NCBI GenBank assembly: GCA_903895845.1
Contig: CAITVK010000121.1
Coordinates: forward strand, 34,980-98,979
Reading direction: 5' to 3'
Origin: an uncultured Chitinophagaceae bacterium
Lineage (GTDB): Bacteria > Bacteroidota > Bacteroidia > Chitinophagales > Chitinophagaceae
Length of the DNA stretch: 64,000 nt
The notes beneath the pieces were generated by a model that saw nothing but the letters and a program-made list of their open reading frames with translations, was not told the origin of the DNA and did not search any database. Of this stretch, positions 18,394 to 27,005 are shown in pieces. Each line of letters opens with the position of its first letter. Position 1 is the first letter of the stretch. The translations under genes and the position numbers were made by a program.

Positions 18394-19194
18394 GTGGCAA
18401 ATAATCCCGACCTGATAGATTTCTTCAATGCAAAGGCTGCCCAATACAATCATCCCTCTTTTATAAAGGATGACCCTATCTCTATTCCGCATCGGTTTAC
18501 CACTAAGCAAGACATCGAGATAGCCGGACTGTTTGCTGCTATACTTGCTTGGGGAACACGCACAGGTATCATCAATTCTTGCAACAGATTAATGAACTTT
18601 ATGGGTAATAAACCCTATGAGTTTATTATGAATATGCAGGATGATAACCCTGAAGCCCTGCTGCCAATGATGAAGTTTGTACACCGTACCTTCAATAGCA
18701 CGGATTTATTCTATCTGCTCGACTTCCTGAAATACCACTATGCCACAATGGGTGAACAGTCTTTGGAAACTGCTTTTACCAAAGGACTATCAGCTACCGA
18801 TACCGATACAGAGAATGCTTTGAATGGGTTTCATAACTATGTATTCTCTGGTAAGATACACGAAGACTATCCGCAGCGAACCAAGAAACATATTGCAGCG
18901 CCTTTTAAGAAGTCTGCTTGTAAACGATTGAATATGTACCTCCGTTGGATGGTGCGTTGTGATGACAATGGTGTGGACTTTGGCATCTGGAAAACCATTA
19001 AACCCCATCAGTTAGTATGTCCGATAGATGTGCATGTGGCAAGGGTGGCAAAGCGTTTTAATCTGTTGGATAGAAAACAAAACGACTGGCTGTCTGCTAT
19101 TGAGCTAACCAATTACTTAAAACAATTAGATGCCAACGACCCTGTTAAATATGATTATGCTTTGTTTGGTTTGGGCGTAATAGAAAAGTTTTAA
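18394..19194 (+). CDS. TIGR02757 family protein (DUF2400)
   Basis: The 266-residue cytoplasmic protein fits the TIGR02757/DUF2400 family found in Bacteroidota and some other phyla: DPISIPHRFTTKQDIEIAGL near the start and PHQLVCPIDVHVARVAKR near the C-terminus, with the conserved LCPLD/VCPIDVH-like motif. The fold is probably related to helix-hairpin-helix DNA glycosylases, but no reaction is established. A GTG at 18394 is the start because no in-frame ATG precedes the conserved region. It is 9 bp from the next gene, so the two form an operon. Confidence 0.85.
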   Translation: MANNPDLIDFFNAKAAQYNHPSFIKDDPISIPHRFTTKQDIEIAGLFAAILAWGTRTGIINSCNRLMNFMGNKPYEFIMNMQDDNPEALLPMMKFVHRTFNSTDLFYLLDFLKYHYATMGEQSLETAFTKGLSATDTDTENALNGFHNYVFSGKIHEDYPQRTKKHIAAPFKKSACKRLNMYLRWMVRCDDNGVDFGIWKTIKPHQLVCPIDVHVARVAKRFNLLDRKQNDWLSAIELTNYLKQLDANDPVKYDYALFGLGVIEKF

Positions 19195-19203
19195 ATAGCT
19201 CCT

Positions 19204-19530
19204 ATGGAAAATCTACTTCTTATAAAAGAAACACTCGAAAAGGAAACGGGTATGGAGTTGCAGACAATCCCCACCATGGATGGGTTGCAGTCGGCATTGG
19301 CAACTTACATCAATAACCTTATTCTCAACGACTTTGAGAAACTAGTGTATCTCTTATACAGGATTGATATTAATGAGAAACACATCAAACAATTATTACA
19401 GGAAGCCACCGCCACTCCCGCCGGAGAAACGATTGCCATTGCAATTATAGAGCGGCAGTTGCAGAAGATAATTTCTCGCCAGAACAATACCCCACCTGCT
19501 AGTGAGGATTGTGAGGAAGAAAAGTGGTGA
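19204..19530 (+). CDS. Small conserved hypothetical protein
   Basis: The 108-residue protein starts 9 bp after the TIGR02757 gene. It is acidic and helical (LATYINNLILNDFEKLVYLLYRIDI, EKHIKQLLQEA) with a C-terminal tail rich in E and P. I read it as a short cytoplasmic helical-bundle protein; the segment NDFEKLVYLLYRIDI.E is seen in small Chitinophagaceae proteins of unknown function. Its translation probably depends on the upstream gene. Confidence 0.7.
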   Translation: MENLLLIKETLEKETGMELQTIPTMDGLQSALATYINNLILNDFEKLVYLLYRIDINEKHIKQLLQEATATPAGETIAIAIIERQLQKIISRQNNTPPASEDCEEEKW

Positions 19531-19546
19531 GTGTCCCTTTAAAACA

Positions 19547-19579
19547 AAATGCTCACCCCAATAATTGAGATGAGCATTT
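19547..19579. terminator. Hairpin between convergent genes
   Basis: AAATGCTCA (19547-19555) pairs with TGAGCATTT (19571-19579). It sits between the plus-strand gene ending at 19530 and the minus-strand gene ending at 19603 and could serve both. Confidence 0.6.
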
Positions 19580-19602
19580 GCATATAATGATTGATTAATA
19601 AA

Positions 19603-20307
19603 CTAACCCCTCCATTCCCTGTGTTTCATACTGCTCTCCAGTTTGCTTTGTTGTTCAGGAGTCAGAAGCGCCTTTACGGTTGCTTTGTGTTGTTCGAACA
19701 ATGCCTTCATTTTCTCTTTCTTTTGTTCAGGAACCAAGCTTTCATCTTCGTGTAATGCTTTCATTTGTGTATGCAAAGATTCTTGCGCAGTTTTAATAGA
19801 TGCCACCTGATTTTCATTCAGACCCAGATTAATTTTCATCCTTTCCAATCTGGCAGCTGCTATCACCTGCCTGTCTTCCGCTCTTTTCTTTTTAAAGGCT
19901 TCTATTTTGCTCTTCTGCTCAACGGTTAGCAGGGCCTCCATTTTAGCTTTTCTTTCGGCTATCAAGGCAGCGGTTTTCTTCTTAAACTCACCCATCTTCA
20001 ATTTGTCATTGTCGTACAAAGCGGCCAGTTGCTTGTCATAATTATCCTTGATTGCTTTACCTTGTTCCTTTTGTTCTTTGGTCAGGTGCAAGTGTTGCAT
20101 CATTTCATGTCCATCATGATGCGCCCAATTTTCTTTGCCATTTCCACCATCTTTTTGTCCGTCGCCATGGTGTTTGTGCATTTCACCACCTTTTGCTTGA
20201 TGGTCGTTAAAATGATGTTCATGGTTTGCTTGTGTACTGTCAGACTGTGCATTGGTAATCCCTACCAATAGAAATAGTGCAGTTGCTGTTACGATTATCC
20301 TTTTCAT
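19603..20307 (-). CDS. Spy/CpxP-like periplasmic protein, histidine-rich
   Basis: The 234-residue protein has a signal peptide (ending at about residue 20, TNAQ) and then a histidine-rich segment of about 50 residues (HEHHFNDHQAKGGEMHKHHGDG) that could bind metal. Two LTxxQ-type helical repeats follow (LHLTKEQKEQGKAIKD, LLTVEQKSKIEAFKKKR, LLTPEQQSKLESSMK), the hallmark of Spy/CpxP chaperones. The role is probably periplasmic folding protection or metal buffering. The His-rich insert is more extensive than in Spy itself. It faces the helicase gene across a 331-bp spacer. Confidence 0.82.
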   Translation of the reverse strand: MKRIIVTATALFLLVGITNAQSDSTQANHEHHFNDHQAKGGEMHKHHGDGQKDGGNGKENWAHHDGHEMMQHLHLTKEQKEQGKAIKDNYDKQLAALYDNDKLKMGEFKKKTAALIAERKAKMEALLTVEQKSKIEAFKKKRAEDRQVIAAARLERMKINLGLNENQVASIKTAQESLHTQMKALHEDESLVPEQKKEKMKALFEQHKATVKALLTPEQQSKLESSMKHREWRG

Positions 20308-20578
20308 TTTTTGTGTTTTAAATGATTAATTAATGCCTTTCAGACATCAAGTTGATTTCATTGGTTTAATGTGACAATGTTAATTCGGTATAAGGTTAAT
20401 TTTTTCTGCTGACTAAGACTATTCTACTCAAAATAAACAAATGGAAAAGAATTTATGGCGCGTCTATCGTTCTAGTAACAAAGAACAGGGTAAGCATACA
20501 AGAGAAAGTGGTTTAATCAAACGGAAGCGGCGTGATTTGTGAAAAGGATTGGTGAAATAGAAGTGCTATGTTTTTTCA
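20308..20578. other. Spacer without recognised gene
   Basis: It contains the promoter region of the Spy-like gene. A 33-codon basic ORF at 20441-20542 on plus was seen, but nothing supports it as a gene. Confidence 0.4.
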
Positions 20579-20612
20579 ACTTATAACTCATCACTCATAG
20601 TTCATAGTTCAT
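20579..20612. repeat. 7-bp repeat A3
   Basis: ACTTATAACTCATCACTCATAGTTCATAGTTCATAT is a degenerate copy of the A family just upstream of the helicase promoter box. Confidence 0.7.
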
Positions 20613-20627
20613 ATCTCTTCTACGCCT

Positions 20628-20635
20628 TATCTTCG
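20628..20635 (+). promoter_or_regulatory. Putative -7 box of the helicase gene, implying a leaderless mRNA
   Basis: TATCTTCG ends only 4 bp before the ATG at 20640. If it is the -7 element, transcription would start at or next to the initiation codon. Confidence 0.35.
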
Positions 20636-20639
20636 CCCC

Positions 20640-22967
20640 ATGCAGGATTATTTACAAGGATTGAACGAACCACAACGCGAAGCAGTAACCCATATCAACG
20701 GCCCATTAATGATTGTAGCGGGTGCCGGAAGTGGTAAAACCAAGGTACTCACCACCCGAATTGCTCACCTGATGGCACAAGGGGTAGATGCTTTCAACAT
20801 ATTGGCACTCACATTTACCAATAAGGCTGCTGCAGAAATGAAGGAGCGTATCGAAAAGATATTAAATAACCACGAAGCCCGTAATCTTTACATCGGTACT
20901 TTCCATAGTGTATTTGCCAGGATTCTTCGCGCCGAAGCCCACAGGATTGGCTACCCAAATTCTTTTACTATTTATGATACCGACGATAGCCGAAGTGTTA
21001 TAAAAACGGTTATAAACGAACTGAACTTAGATGATAAACAATACAAACCAAACATTGTAGGCAACCGTATTTCCTCTGCCAAAAATGCGTTGATTGGCCC
21101 CGGTGAATATTCCATTGATGGATACTTGCAGCAGGAAGATATCCGTGCAAACAGACCAGCTATTGCTAAGATTTATGCAGCTTATTGCGCCCGTTGTTTT
21201 AAGAATGGTGCCATGGACTTCGATGATTTGTTGTTGAAAATGTACGAGATGCTGAATACACAACCCGATGCCCTCAGCAAATACCAGCGCAAGTTTAAGT
21301 ACATCATGATAGATGAGTACCAGGATACCAACGCTGTGCAGTACCAGATATCTAAGTTGTTGGCGGCAATGAATGAAAATATCTGTGTAGTGGGGGATGA
21401 TGCGCAAAGCATCTATAGTTTCCGTGGTGCAACCATTGAAAATATCTTGCAGTTTCAAAAGGATTATGATGATGTGAAAGTGGTGAAGCTGGAGCAGAAC
21501 TATCGTAGCACCCAAAGCATCTTAAAAGTTGCCAACGAGATAATTGGTAACAATAAAGGTCAGATACCCAAGCAATTGTGGACAGATAATAAGATCGGGG
21601 AGAAGATTAAAGTCGTCCGCACCATGACCGATAATGATGAGGGTAAGTTTGTTTCGGATGCTATTCAGGAACAAAAACTGCGCAATCATTACCTCAACCG
21701 CGACTTCGCCATTCTTTACCGCACCAATGCACAGAGCCGTGCGTATGAAGAAAGCCTTCGCCGCATGGGTATCACTTATCGTATTTATGGGGGTGTAAGT
21801 TTCTATCAAAGAAAGGAAGTGAAGGATATGTTGGCGTATTTGCGTGTGGTCGTAAATCAACGCGATGAAGAAGCGCTAAAAAGGATTATCAATTATCCGG
21901 TACGGGGCATTGGAAAAACAACTATTGAGAAGTTGGCCATTGTAGCTAGCGAACAGAATATTACCTTTTTCGAGGCGGTGCAGCGTGCTGGGGAAATTGG
22001 CTTTAAAGGCGGTACACTAGAAGCGTTGCAGAACTTCGTAACGATGATTAAGTATTTCCAGACGTTACTTAATGATAAGAATGCGTATGACGTTGCTGTG
22101 TTGGTGGGCAAGCACACCAACTTAGTGAAAGAACTATTTGCTGATAAAACTACAGAAGGGTTAGCCCGTTACGAGAATGTGCAGGAGTTGTTGAACTCAA
22201 TAAAGAACTGGACAGAAATGCCCGACAATGAAGATGGTGAGGTGATGGAGAAATCGTTGGGGGCGTTCTTGCAACAGGTTACGTTGTTTACTGATGCAGA
22301 CGATGACAAAGAAAATGCAGATGTGGTGAAACTAATGACTATTCATGCTGCAAAGGGTTTGGAGTTTGCTTGTGTATTTGTTGGCGGTATCGAAGAGAAC
22401 CTTTTTCCAAATGCCATGAGCGTCAACACCCGTGAGGAACTGGAGGAAGAAAGGCGTTTGTTTTATGTGGCGGTTACTAGGGCTAAGGATAAACTGTGGC
22501 TCACCTATTCCAACTCCCGCTATCGTTTCGGGCAATTGGTACAGAATGATCCTAGTCGCTTTCTGGATGAAATGCCGGAACAGTTTCTTGACAGAACAAA
22601 TTCTGGCGGTGGCATGCGCAACCAGGGAGGCACAAGTACAGGAATGCCTTTTGAGCGGATGCACAAAGGAATGGGGCTTCCCAATGCAGGTAATGGTAAC
22701 CCCGGTGGACCCAAGCCAAAGCCGAGTTATATGCCCGCACAACCCGTTGCACCAAAAGTAAAAGAGCATACGCCAAGCGAGAACTTCGAACCTAGTGATA
22801 CCAGTAATTTGCAGGCGGGACAGAAAGTGGAGCACCAGAAGTTTGGCTTTGGGATTGTACTTAAAGTAGAAGGCTCGGGACATAATCCCATTGCAAATAT
22901 CGATTTCAAACAGAATGGGGAGAAGAAGATAATGCTGAACTATGCTAAGCTGAGGATTGTGGAGTAA
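20640..22967 (+). CDS. pcrA: ATP-dependent DNA helicase UvrD/PcrA
   Basis: This 775-residue superfamily 1A 3'-5' helicase shows LNEPQREAV (Q motif), GAGSGKTKVL (Walker A, about residue 29), TFTNKAAAEMKER, DEYQDTN (motif II), VVGDDAQSIYSFRGA (motif III), LEQNYRST (motif IV), TIHAAKGLEF (motif V) and VAVTRAKDKL (motif VI). The C-terminus has the low-complexity linker and the small Tudor-like domain of PcrA (GQKVEHQKFGFGIVLKVEG), which contacts RNA polymerase in relatives. It acts in nucleotide excision repair, mismatch repair and replication-conflict resolution. Full length; monocistronic. Confidence 0.96.
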   Translation: MQDYLQGLNEPQREAVTHINGPLMIVAGAGSGKTKVLTTRIAHLMAQGVDAFNILALTFTNKAAAEMKERIEKILNNHEARNLYIGTFHSVFARILRAEAHRIGYPNSFTIYDTDDSRSVIKTVINELNLDDKQYKPNIVGNRISSAKNALIGPGEYSIDGYLQQEDIRANRPAIAKIYAAYCARCFKNGAMDFDDLLLKMYEMLNTQPDALSKYQRKFKYIMIDEYQDTNAVQYQISKLLAAMNENICVVGDDAQSIYSFRGATIENILQFQKDYDDVKVVKLEQNYRSTQSILKVANEIIGNNKGQIPKQLWTDNKIGEKIKVVRTMTDNDEGKFVSDAIQEQKLRNHYLNRDFAILYRTNAQSRAYEESLRRMGITYRIYGGVSFYQRKEVKDMLAYLRVVVNQRDEEALKRIINYPVRGIGKTTIEKLAIVASEQNITFFEAVQRAGEIGFKGGTLEALQNFVTMIKYFQTLLNDKNAYDVAVLVGKHTNLVKELFADKTTEGLARYENVQELLNSIKNWTEMPDNEDGEVMEKSLGAFLQQVTLFTDADDDKENADVVKLMTIHAAKGLEFACVFVGGIEENLFPNAMSVNTREELEEERRLFYVAVTRAKDKLWLTYSNSRYRFGQLVQNDPSRFLDEMPEQFLDRTNSGGGMRNQGGTSTGMPFERMHKGMGLPNAGNGNPGGPKPKPSYMPAQPVAPKVKEHTPSENFEPSDTSNLQAGQKVEHQKFGFGIVLKVEGSGHNPIANIDFKQNGEKKIMLNYAKLRIVE

Positions 22968-23090
22968 AAACAAGGTTTAAAGATGCGGTGAAGTGGTTCT
23001 GCAAACCACTGCGTCTTATTCTCTAAAACCTTGCGGAGCAAATATACACTTTACTTACAGTAATATTGGGCAATCCTTTCTTCTCTTAAA

Positions 23091-23130
23091 TTCTTAGTGC
23101 TTCTTCGAGTCTTAGCGTCTTTGTGGCAAT
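23091..23130. repeat. Dispersed element C4
   Basis: TTCTTAGTGCTTCTTCGAGTCTTAGCGTCTTTGTGGCAAT. Its TTTG (23120-23123) could act as the -33 box of the next promoter. Confidence 0.75.
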
Positions 23131-23139
23131 TTTCCTTGT

Positions 23140-23147
23140 TACATTTG
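23140..23147 (+). promoter_or_regulatory. Putative -7 box TACATTTG
   Basis: This is an exact TAnnTTTG match 37 bp before the ATG at 23184, with a TTTG 16 bp upstream inside repeat C4. The spacing is a little shorter than the usual 19-21 bp. Confidence 0.45.
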
Positions 23148-23183
23148 TTTGAACTGAAAAAATATTCGTTTAACTTTTATACC

Positions 23184-23636
23184 ATGGCAATAAAAAATCT
23201 TACGCTCGATGTCGAAGGCCTCAATGAGGACTTCTTTAGGGGTACACGATTGTTGGCCATCACTGCCCCCATCAAAAAGCATTTGTTTTGTTGGCAGTTG
23301 AATAATCTTTTCGGGCTGAATTTTAGGCTGTGTAGTGAGAAGGAAATCCCCATCAATAAGAAAAACAGAAACTATTTCTTCTCCATCTATCATTCTATCG
23401 ACACAAATAATCCATCACTCGAATATATTCTTTACCATACCCAATATGATGGCGAATATCTGTTACCCGAGTTTAAACATACCGATTTTTTGTGGTTGAT
23501 CCGTGGCGATATTATGGAAGAAGAACAACTAAACTGGATAAAACAGGGCATCAAAACAATTAATGGGGTACAGCTGGTGGCAGAACTAACGCCCGAACAG
23601 ATAAAAAGTAAAGGAAACCTGGTGTTTGATGTGTGA
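23184..23636 (+). CDS. IPExxxVDY family protein
   Basis: The ORF track starts at 23097, but the ATG at 23184 (MAIKNLTLDVEG) follows the -7 box and begins the conserved part, giving 150 residues. The protein fits the IPExxxVDY family, a short Bacteroidota-specific family of unknown function, although the name-giving motif is diverged. It has a hydrophobic beta-rich core (FFSIYHSIDTNN, LLPEFKHTDFLWLIRGD) and ends with a helix (LVAELTPEQIKSKGNLVFDV). No signal peptide. The stop is followed directly by repeat A4. Confidence 0.75.
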   Translation: MAIKNLTLDVEGLNEDFFRGTRLLAITAPIKKHLFCWQLNNLFGLNFRLCSEKEIPINKKNRNYFFSIYHSIDTNNPSLEYILYHTQYDGEYLLPEFKHTDFLWLIRGDIMEEEQLNWIKQGIKTINGVQLVAELTPEQIKSKGNLVFDV

Positions 23637-23637
23637 T

Positions 23638-23715
23638 TTAAGTTGTAAGTCGTAAGTGGTAAGTTGTAAGTCGTAAGTAAAGGCAGTTATAAGTTTTAAG
23701 TAATAGGTTATACGT
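23638..23715. repeat. 7-bp repeat A4 (TAAGTTG/TAAGTCG)
   Basis: TAAGTTGTAAGTCGTAAGTGGTAAGTTGTAAGTCGTAAG is a clean 7-bp tandem beginning right after the stop codon of the IPExxxVDY gene. Confidence 0.9.
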
Positions 23716-23752
23716 TAGCAAAAAATCATTGAATCATTCAAAATATTCAATC

Positions 23753-24136
23753 ATGGCAGAGAAGGAAAAATTGAGGATTGATAAATATTTATGGTCAATA
23801 AGGCTTTTCAAAACAAGAAGTCTGGCTTCTGATGCTTGCGATAAGGGTAAGATAAAGTTAAATGGTGGCTCGGTGAAAGCTTCTAAGACGGTAAATGTGG
23901 GCGATGAATATGAGGTGAAGACGGAAGCTAGAAAATGGATTATAAAAGTGACTGGATTATTGCATAACCGGGTGGCGTATGCCGAATCACTCAATTATTA
24001 TATAGATCTTACCCCTGCCGAAGAGTTGGATGTCACCAAGTTTCAACCCTCTTCTTTTCATACAGGCAAGCGTTTGAGTAAAGTAGGCAGACCAACAAAA
24101 AGAGATAGAAGGGATTTAGATGGATTTATGGAATAA
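23753..24136 (+). CDS. S4-domain RNA-binding protein (Hsp15-like)
   Basis: The 127-residue protein carries one S4 domain: LRIDKYLWSIRLFKTRSLASDACDKGKIKLNGG, the signature of Hsp15 (HslR) and related factors. In E. coli, Hsp15 binds stalled 50S subunits that still hold a peptidyl-tRNA. The C-terminal tail is basic (GKRLSKVGRPTKRDRRDLDG), as in relatives. The ATG at 23753 (MAEKEKLRIDK) is chosen over the upstream codon in the ORF track because it begins just before the domain. Confidence 0.85.
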   Translation: MAEKEKLRIDKYLWSIRLFKTRSLASDACDKGKIKLNGGSVKASKTVNVGDEYEVKTEARKWIIKVTGLLHNRVAYAESLNYYIDLTPAEELDVTKFQPSSFHTGKRLSKVGRPTKRDRRDLDGFME

Positions 24137-24209
24137 GAGGAAGTAGTAGGTAATAAGTTATAGTTTGTACGTTCTTTAGATGTAAAAAATAGAGATTTAG
24201 TGATTGCGG

Positions 24210-24385
24210 ACTTTCCCCTTTTCTTTGGGGGACACCCCCTTTTCCTTCGGGGGCATCCCCTTTTTCTCTGGGGGTATCCGCAATTTGTTGGGGGGCACCC
24301 GCAATGTTCTTGGGGACATCCCCTTTTCTCTGGGGGGCATCCCCTTTTGTTTGGGGGACAACCGCAAATAGCTTAGGGACAAAGG
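24210..24385. repeat. Array D3: 21-bp period, G/C-rich
   Basis: The landmark CA in GGGG(G)CATCCCC occurs at 24233, 24254, 24275, 24296, 24317, 24338, 24359 and 24380, a constant 21 bp (24275 reads TA). The core GGGGNCATCCCC is palindromic and is followed by a T-rich half (TTTTCTCT). It lies 77 bp upstream of the TonB-C gene. The 223-codon minus ORF across it is a shadow. Confidence 0.95.
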
Positions 24386-24461
24386 AAAAGTAGCTTTGGT
24401 ATCCAACTTATCAATAAGAACTGCTACTTTGCAAGCATTAATCAACCTAAAAAAGATAAAA

Positions 24462-24950
24462 ATGAAAAAGATTGTTTTGATGATGATGGCGGTTTTGATG
24501 GCGGGGAGTGGATTGAAGGCGCAAAAAAGAGATACTTTATATTCTGAGGACAAAAGTTTGACTGATGGATTCATTGGATTGTCCCCCAACGGAGACAGTA
24601 TATTTAGAATTGTGCAAGTGGAAGCAAAATTTCCTGATGGCTGGGTTGGATGGCGAAAATATTTGGTAAAGAACGTAAATTCATCACTTGGCAATAAATA
24701 TATAAAAATACCTAAAGGAGAAAAGTGTGCAAAAGCTACTGTAAATGTTATTTTTTTGATTGACAAGGAGGGAAATGTAAGCGATGTAACTGCTGACAGT
24801 TTATCAACTTCAACAGTAAATGAAAAGCTAGTTGAAGAAGCGAAAAGAGTTATTAAGGACGGACCCAAATGGATACCTGCATGGCAAAGAGGTCATACAG
24901 TTTCATATAGGGCTAAGCAAAAAATTACTTTCGTTGCTACTAAAGATTAA
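24462..24950 (+). CDS. Exported protein with TonB C-terminal-like domain
   Basis: The 162-residue protein starts at the ATG 24462 with a signal peptide (MKKIVLMMMAVLMAGSGLKAQ). The mature part matches the TonB C-terminal domain: FPDGWVGWRKYLVKNV, then GEKCAKATVNVIFLIDKEGNVSDVTA and VIKDGPKWIPAWQRGHTVSYRAKQKITFV. Proteins of this type in Bacteroidota lack the transmembrane anchor and proline-rich span, so it probably does not energise transporters. It may bind peptidoglycan or a periplasmic partner. It is 9 bp from trmD and may be co-transcribed. The cysteine in GEKC is a small oddity. Confidence 0.82.
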   Translation: MKKIVLMMMAVLMAGSGLKAQKRDTLYSEDKSLTDGFIGLSPNGDSIFRIVQVEAKFPDGWVGWRKYLVKNVNSSLGNKYIKIPKGEKCAKATVNVIFLIDKEGNVSDVTADSLSTSTVNEKLVEEAKRVIKDGPKWIPAWQRGHTVSYRAKQKITFVATKD

Positions 24951-24959
24951 ACTCCCCAC

Positions 24960-25637
24960 ATGCAAATAGACATTATCACCGTTGCGCCTGAATTATTGGA
25001 TAGTCCCTTTAGTCATAGTATTATGAAAAGGGCGCAGGACAAAGGCCTGCTTTCTGTGCGTTGCCACAACCTCAGAGAATGGGCCATTAACAAACATGGT
25101 CAGGTAGACGATTACCAATATGGTGGCGGTGCAGGTATGGTGATGATGTGTGAGCCATTATCAAATGCCATTGAACACCTGCAAAAAACAACTACTTACG
25201 ATGACATTATTTACATGACCCCCGATGGCGAAACCTTTAATCAGGGAATGGCTAACTACCTTTCTATGAAGGGAAATTTACTGATTATCTGTGGGCATTA
25301 CAAGGGCATCGATCAGCGTATCCGCGATTTGTATGTAACTAAAGAAATTTCTATTGGCGATTATGTTTTGAGTGGGGGCGAACTAGCCGCTGCCGTTGTA
25401 GTAGATGCGATTGGAAGACTGATTCCCGGGGTTTTGAACGACGAGACCTCTGCTTTGTTGGATAGTTTTCAGGATAATTTACTCGCTCCACCTGTTTATA
25501 CCCGTCCTGCCGAGTTTAAAGGATTAAAGATTCCGGATATTTTATTAAGTGGAGACCCAGTAAAAATTGAAGATTGGCGCAGCGAACAAAGTCTGCAACG
25601 CACCAAAGAAAGAAGACCCGATATATTGAGAGATTAG
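24960..25637 (+). CDS. trmD: tRNA (guanine-37-N1)-methyltransferase
   Basis: The 225-residue SPOUT enzyme has the trefoil-knot SAM site: [12 protein letters not shown] in the first part, [28 protein letters not shown] and [10 protein letters not shown] at the end. It methylates N1 of G37 in tRNAs reading CNN codons and prevents +1 frameshifts; it acts as a cytoplasmic dimer. Unlike in many bacteria it is not next to rpsP, rimM or rplS. Confidence 0.96.
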   Translation: MQIDIITVAPELLDSPFSHSIMKRAQDKGLLSVRCHNLREWAINKHGQVDDYQYGGGAGMVMMCEPLSNAIEHLQKTTTYDDIIYMTPDGETFNQGMANYLSMKGNLLIICGHYKGIDQRIRDLYVTKEISIGDYVLSGGELAAAVVVDAIGRLIPGVLNDETSALLDSFQDNLLAPPVYTRPAEFKGLKIPDILLSGDPVKIEDWRSEQSLQRTKERRPDILRD

Positions 25638-25721
25638 GAAACCGCATATCCCAGCGCTATCATTGGCTGACTTGAAAGAGGTAATATTTTGATTTTGTGT
25701 AAGGGTTGAGACATTTCCCCC

Positions 25722-26483
25722 CTACCAATATTTCATGTATCTCACAACAGCGATAGAAATATTATCGTTGCCTCCAAGTTTTTTGGCCTCATCAGCTAGT
25801 TTGAGGTAGCTGTTGGAGTTATTGATGAGGTTGGCAATCTGATCGTCGGTTAATTCCTTGGTCAATCCATCAGAGCAAATCAGCAACAGGTCGGTATCCT
25901 GAAGTTTGTGAGTTATTTCATGAAAGTCGATAAAAATATCCTTATTGGCACCAAAAGCATTTACAATAGCGGTTTTCAATGCACCATCATTTCCATTCAA
26001 TTCCTGCAAAGAGTGGTCTCGAGAGAGGCGTGTCAGCAAGTTTTTATTGCTATTAAAATGATAAATGCGGGTATCGCCTATGTGCAACAAAAAGATTTTA
26101 TTTCCATAAAACAAAGCGCCAGAAAAGGTAGATGCCATTCCTTTCTTTGTGTCATCGGCATTGCCTTCGTCCAGAATACTATCATGAATGCTTTTGGACG
26201 TTGCATTGAAATAACTTCTAACTATATTTTTTGGAAGATTCAGGGGCAATTGATTAACAGCTTTGGCCATATTCTGCATCACAAACTCACTTGCAATCGC
26301 ACCACTTTTGTGACCACCCAAACCATCGGCAATGGCAATAATAAAAGGATGCTCGTAGGTGCTAAAATCAAATTCATAACGCTTGGCAGCATTTCGTAGA
26401 ATATCATTTCCCACAAGAACCAGGTCTTCATTGGTAGTTCTCACAACGCCTCTGTCTGATATGGCCTCAATTACAAGCTTCAT
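25722..26483 (-). CDS. PP2C-family serine/threonine phosphatase
   Basis: The 253-residue soluble phosphatase shows the PP2C metal motifs: SDRGVVRTTNEDL at the start (RxxNED), IAIADGLGGHKSG, LLHIGDTRIYHFN, LICSDGLTKELTDDQI and GGNDNISIAVVRY at the end. It would remove phosphate from Ser/Thr of proteins using two Mn/Mg ions. No cognate Hanks-type kinase is visible in the window. The gene faces trmD tail to tail across 84 bp. Confidence 0.92.
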   Translation of the reverse strand: MKLVIEAISDRGVVRTTNEDLVLVGNDILRNAAKRYEFDFSTYEHPFIIAIADGLGGHKSGAIASEFVMQNMAKAVNQLPLNLPKNIVRSYFNATSKSIHDSILDEGNADDTKKGMASTFSGALFYGNKIFLLHIGDTRIYHFNSNKNLLTRLSRDHSLQELNGNDGALKTAIVNAFGANKDIFIDFHEITHKLQDTDLLLICSDGLTKELTDDQIANLINNSNSYLKLADEAKKLGGNDNISIAVVRYMKYW

Positions 26484-26629
26484 TTATAAATATTTCTTTA
26501 TACTTTCTAGGGATTGTAGCCTTCAAAAATATGAATTCTCGACAAGCAAAAATTACTTTTAGAATCTTTATGGACACTAAATGCGCATTATTTGCGTTTT
26601 AATACAAATTTATGCTAGAGACAAAGCAT

Positions 26630-26637
26630 TAGTTTTG
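26630..26637 (+). promoter_or_regulatory. Putative -7 box TAGTTTTG
   Basis: This is an exact TAnnTTTG match 19 bp upstream of the ATG at 26657. Confidence 0.4.
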
Positions 26638-26656
26638 TAATCATTAATTGAGTTTT

Positions 26657-26857
26657 ATGAATCGCAACGTAGGAAAAGTAGATGCCATCATCCGAATTAT
26701 AGTCGCAGCTATTATATCAGCTTTATTTATTACGCACACAATTGCCAATGCTTTTGCCCAAACCGCTATTATTATCGGCGGTATTTTGCTCTTTACTGGA
26801 ATAATGAATTTCTGCCCACTGTATGCACTGTTGCGAATAAATACTTGTAAAAAGTAG
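26657..26857 (+). CDS. DUF2892 family small membrane protein
   Basis: The 66-residue protein begins MNRNVGKVDAIIRIIVAAIISALF and has two hydrophobic helices (residues 12-30 and 37-55) ending in a cysteine pair (NFCPLYALLRINTCKK). This is the DUF2892/YgaP-TM type, often fused to or next to rhodanese domains. The CPLY motif is the family hallmark. The ATG at 26657 is preferred to the TTG in the ORF track. Inner membrane; function unknown. Confidence 0.85.
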   Translation: MNRNVGKVDAIIRIIVAAIISALFITHTIANAFAQTAIIIGGILLFTGIMNFCPLYALLRINTCKK

Positions 26858-26953
26858 TTTAGTTGTGTGGTATTGAACCAAATAAATAAGCAGGATTCAA
26901 CCTATAAAAAGTATTCCCCCTATTTGAGGGGTTTACAAGAATTGTCTGGCTGG

Positions 26954-26961
26954 TATCTTTG
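26954..26961 (+). promoter_or_regulatory. Putative -7 box TATCTTTG
   Basis: This is an exact TAnnTTTG match 44 bp before the ATG at 27006, the best-looking promoter in the window. Confidence 0.5.
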
Positions 26962-27005
26962 TAGGATAGATTTTGATTGTTTTTAAAGATTTTGATACTT
27001 ATATA

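Noticed and set aside
20441-20542. 33-codon basic ORF (MEKNLWRVYRSSNKEQ)
   Set aside because: Too short and no context or family; chance ORF in a spacer.
24197-24868. 223-codon minus ORF
   Set aside because: It is antisense to the TonB-C gene and array D3; the repeats keep it open. No start or family.
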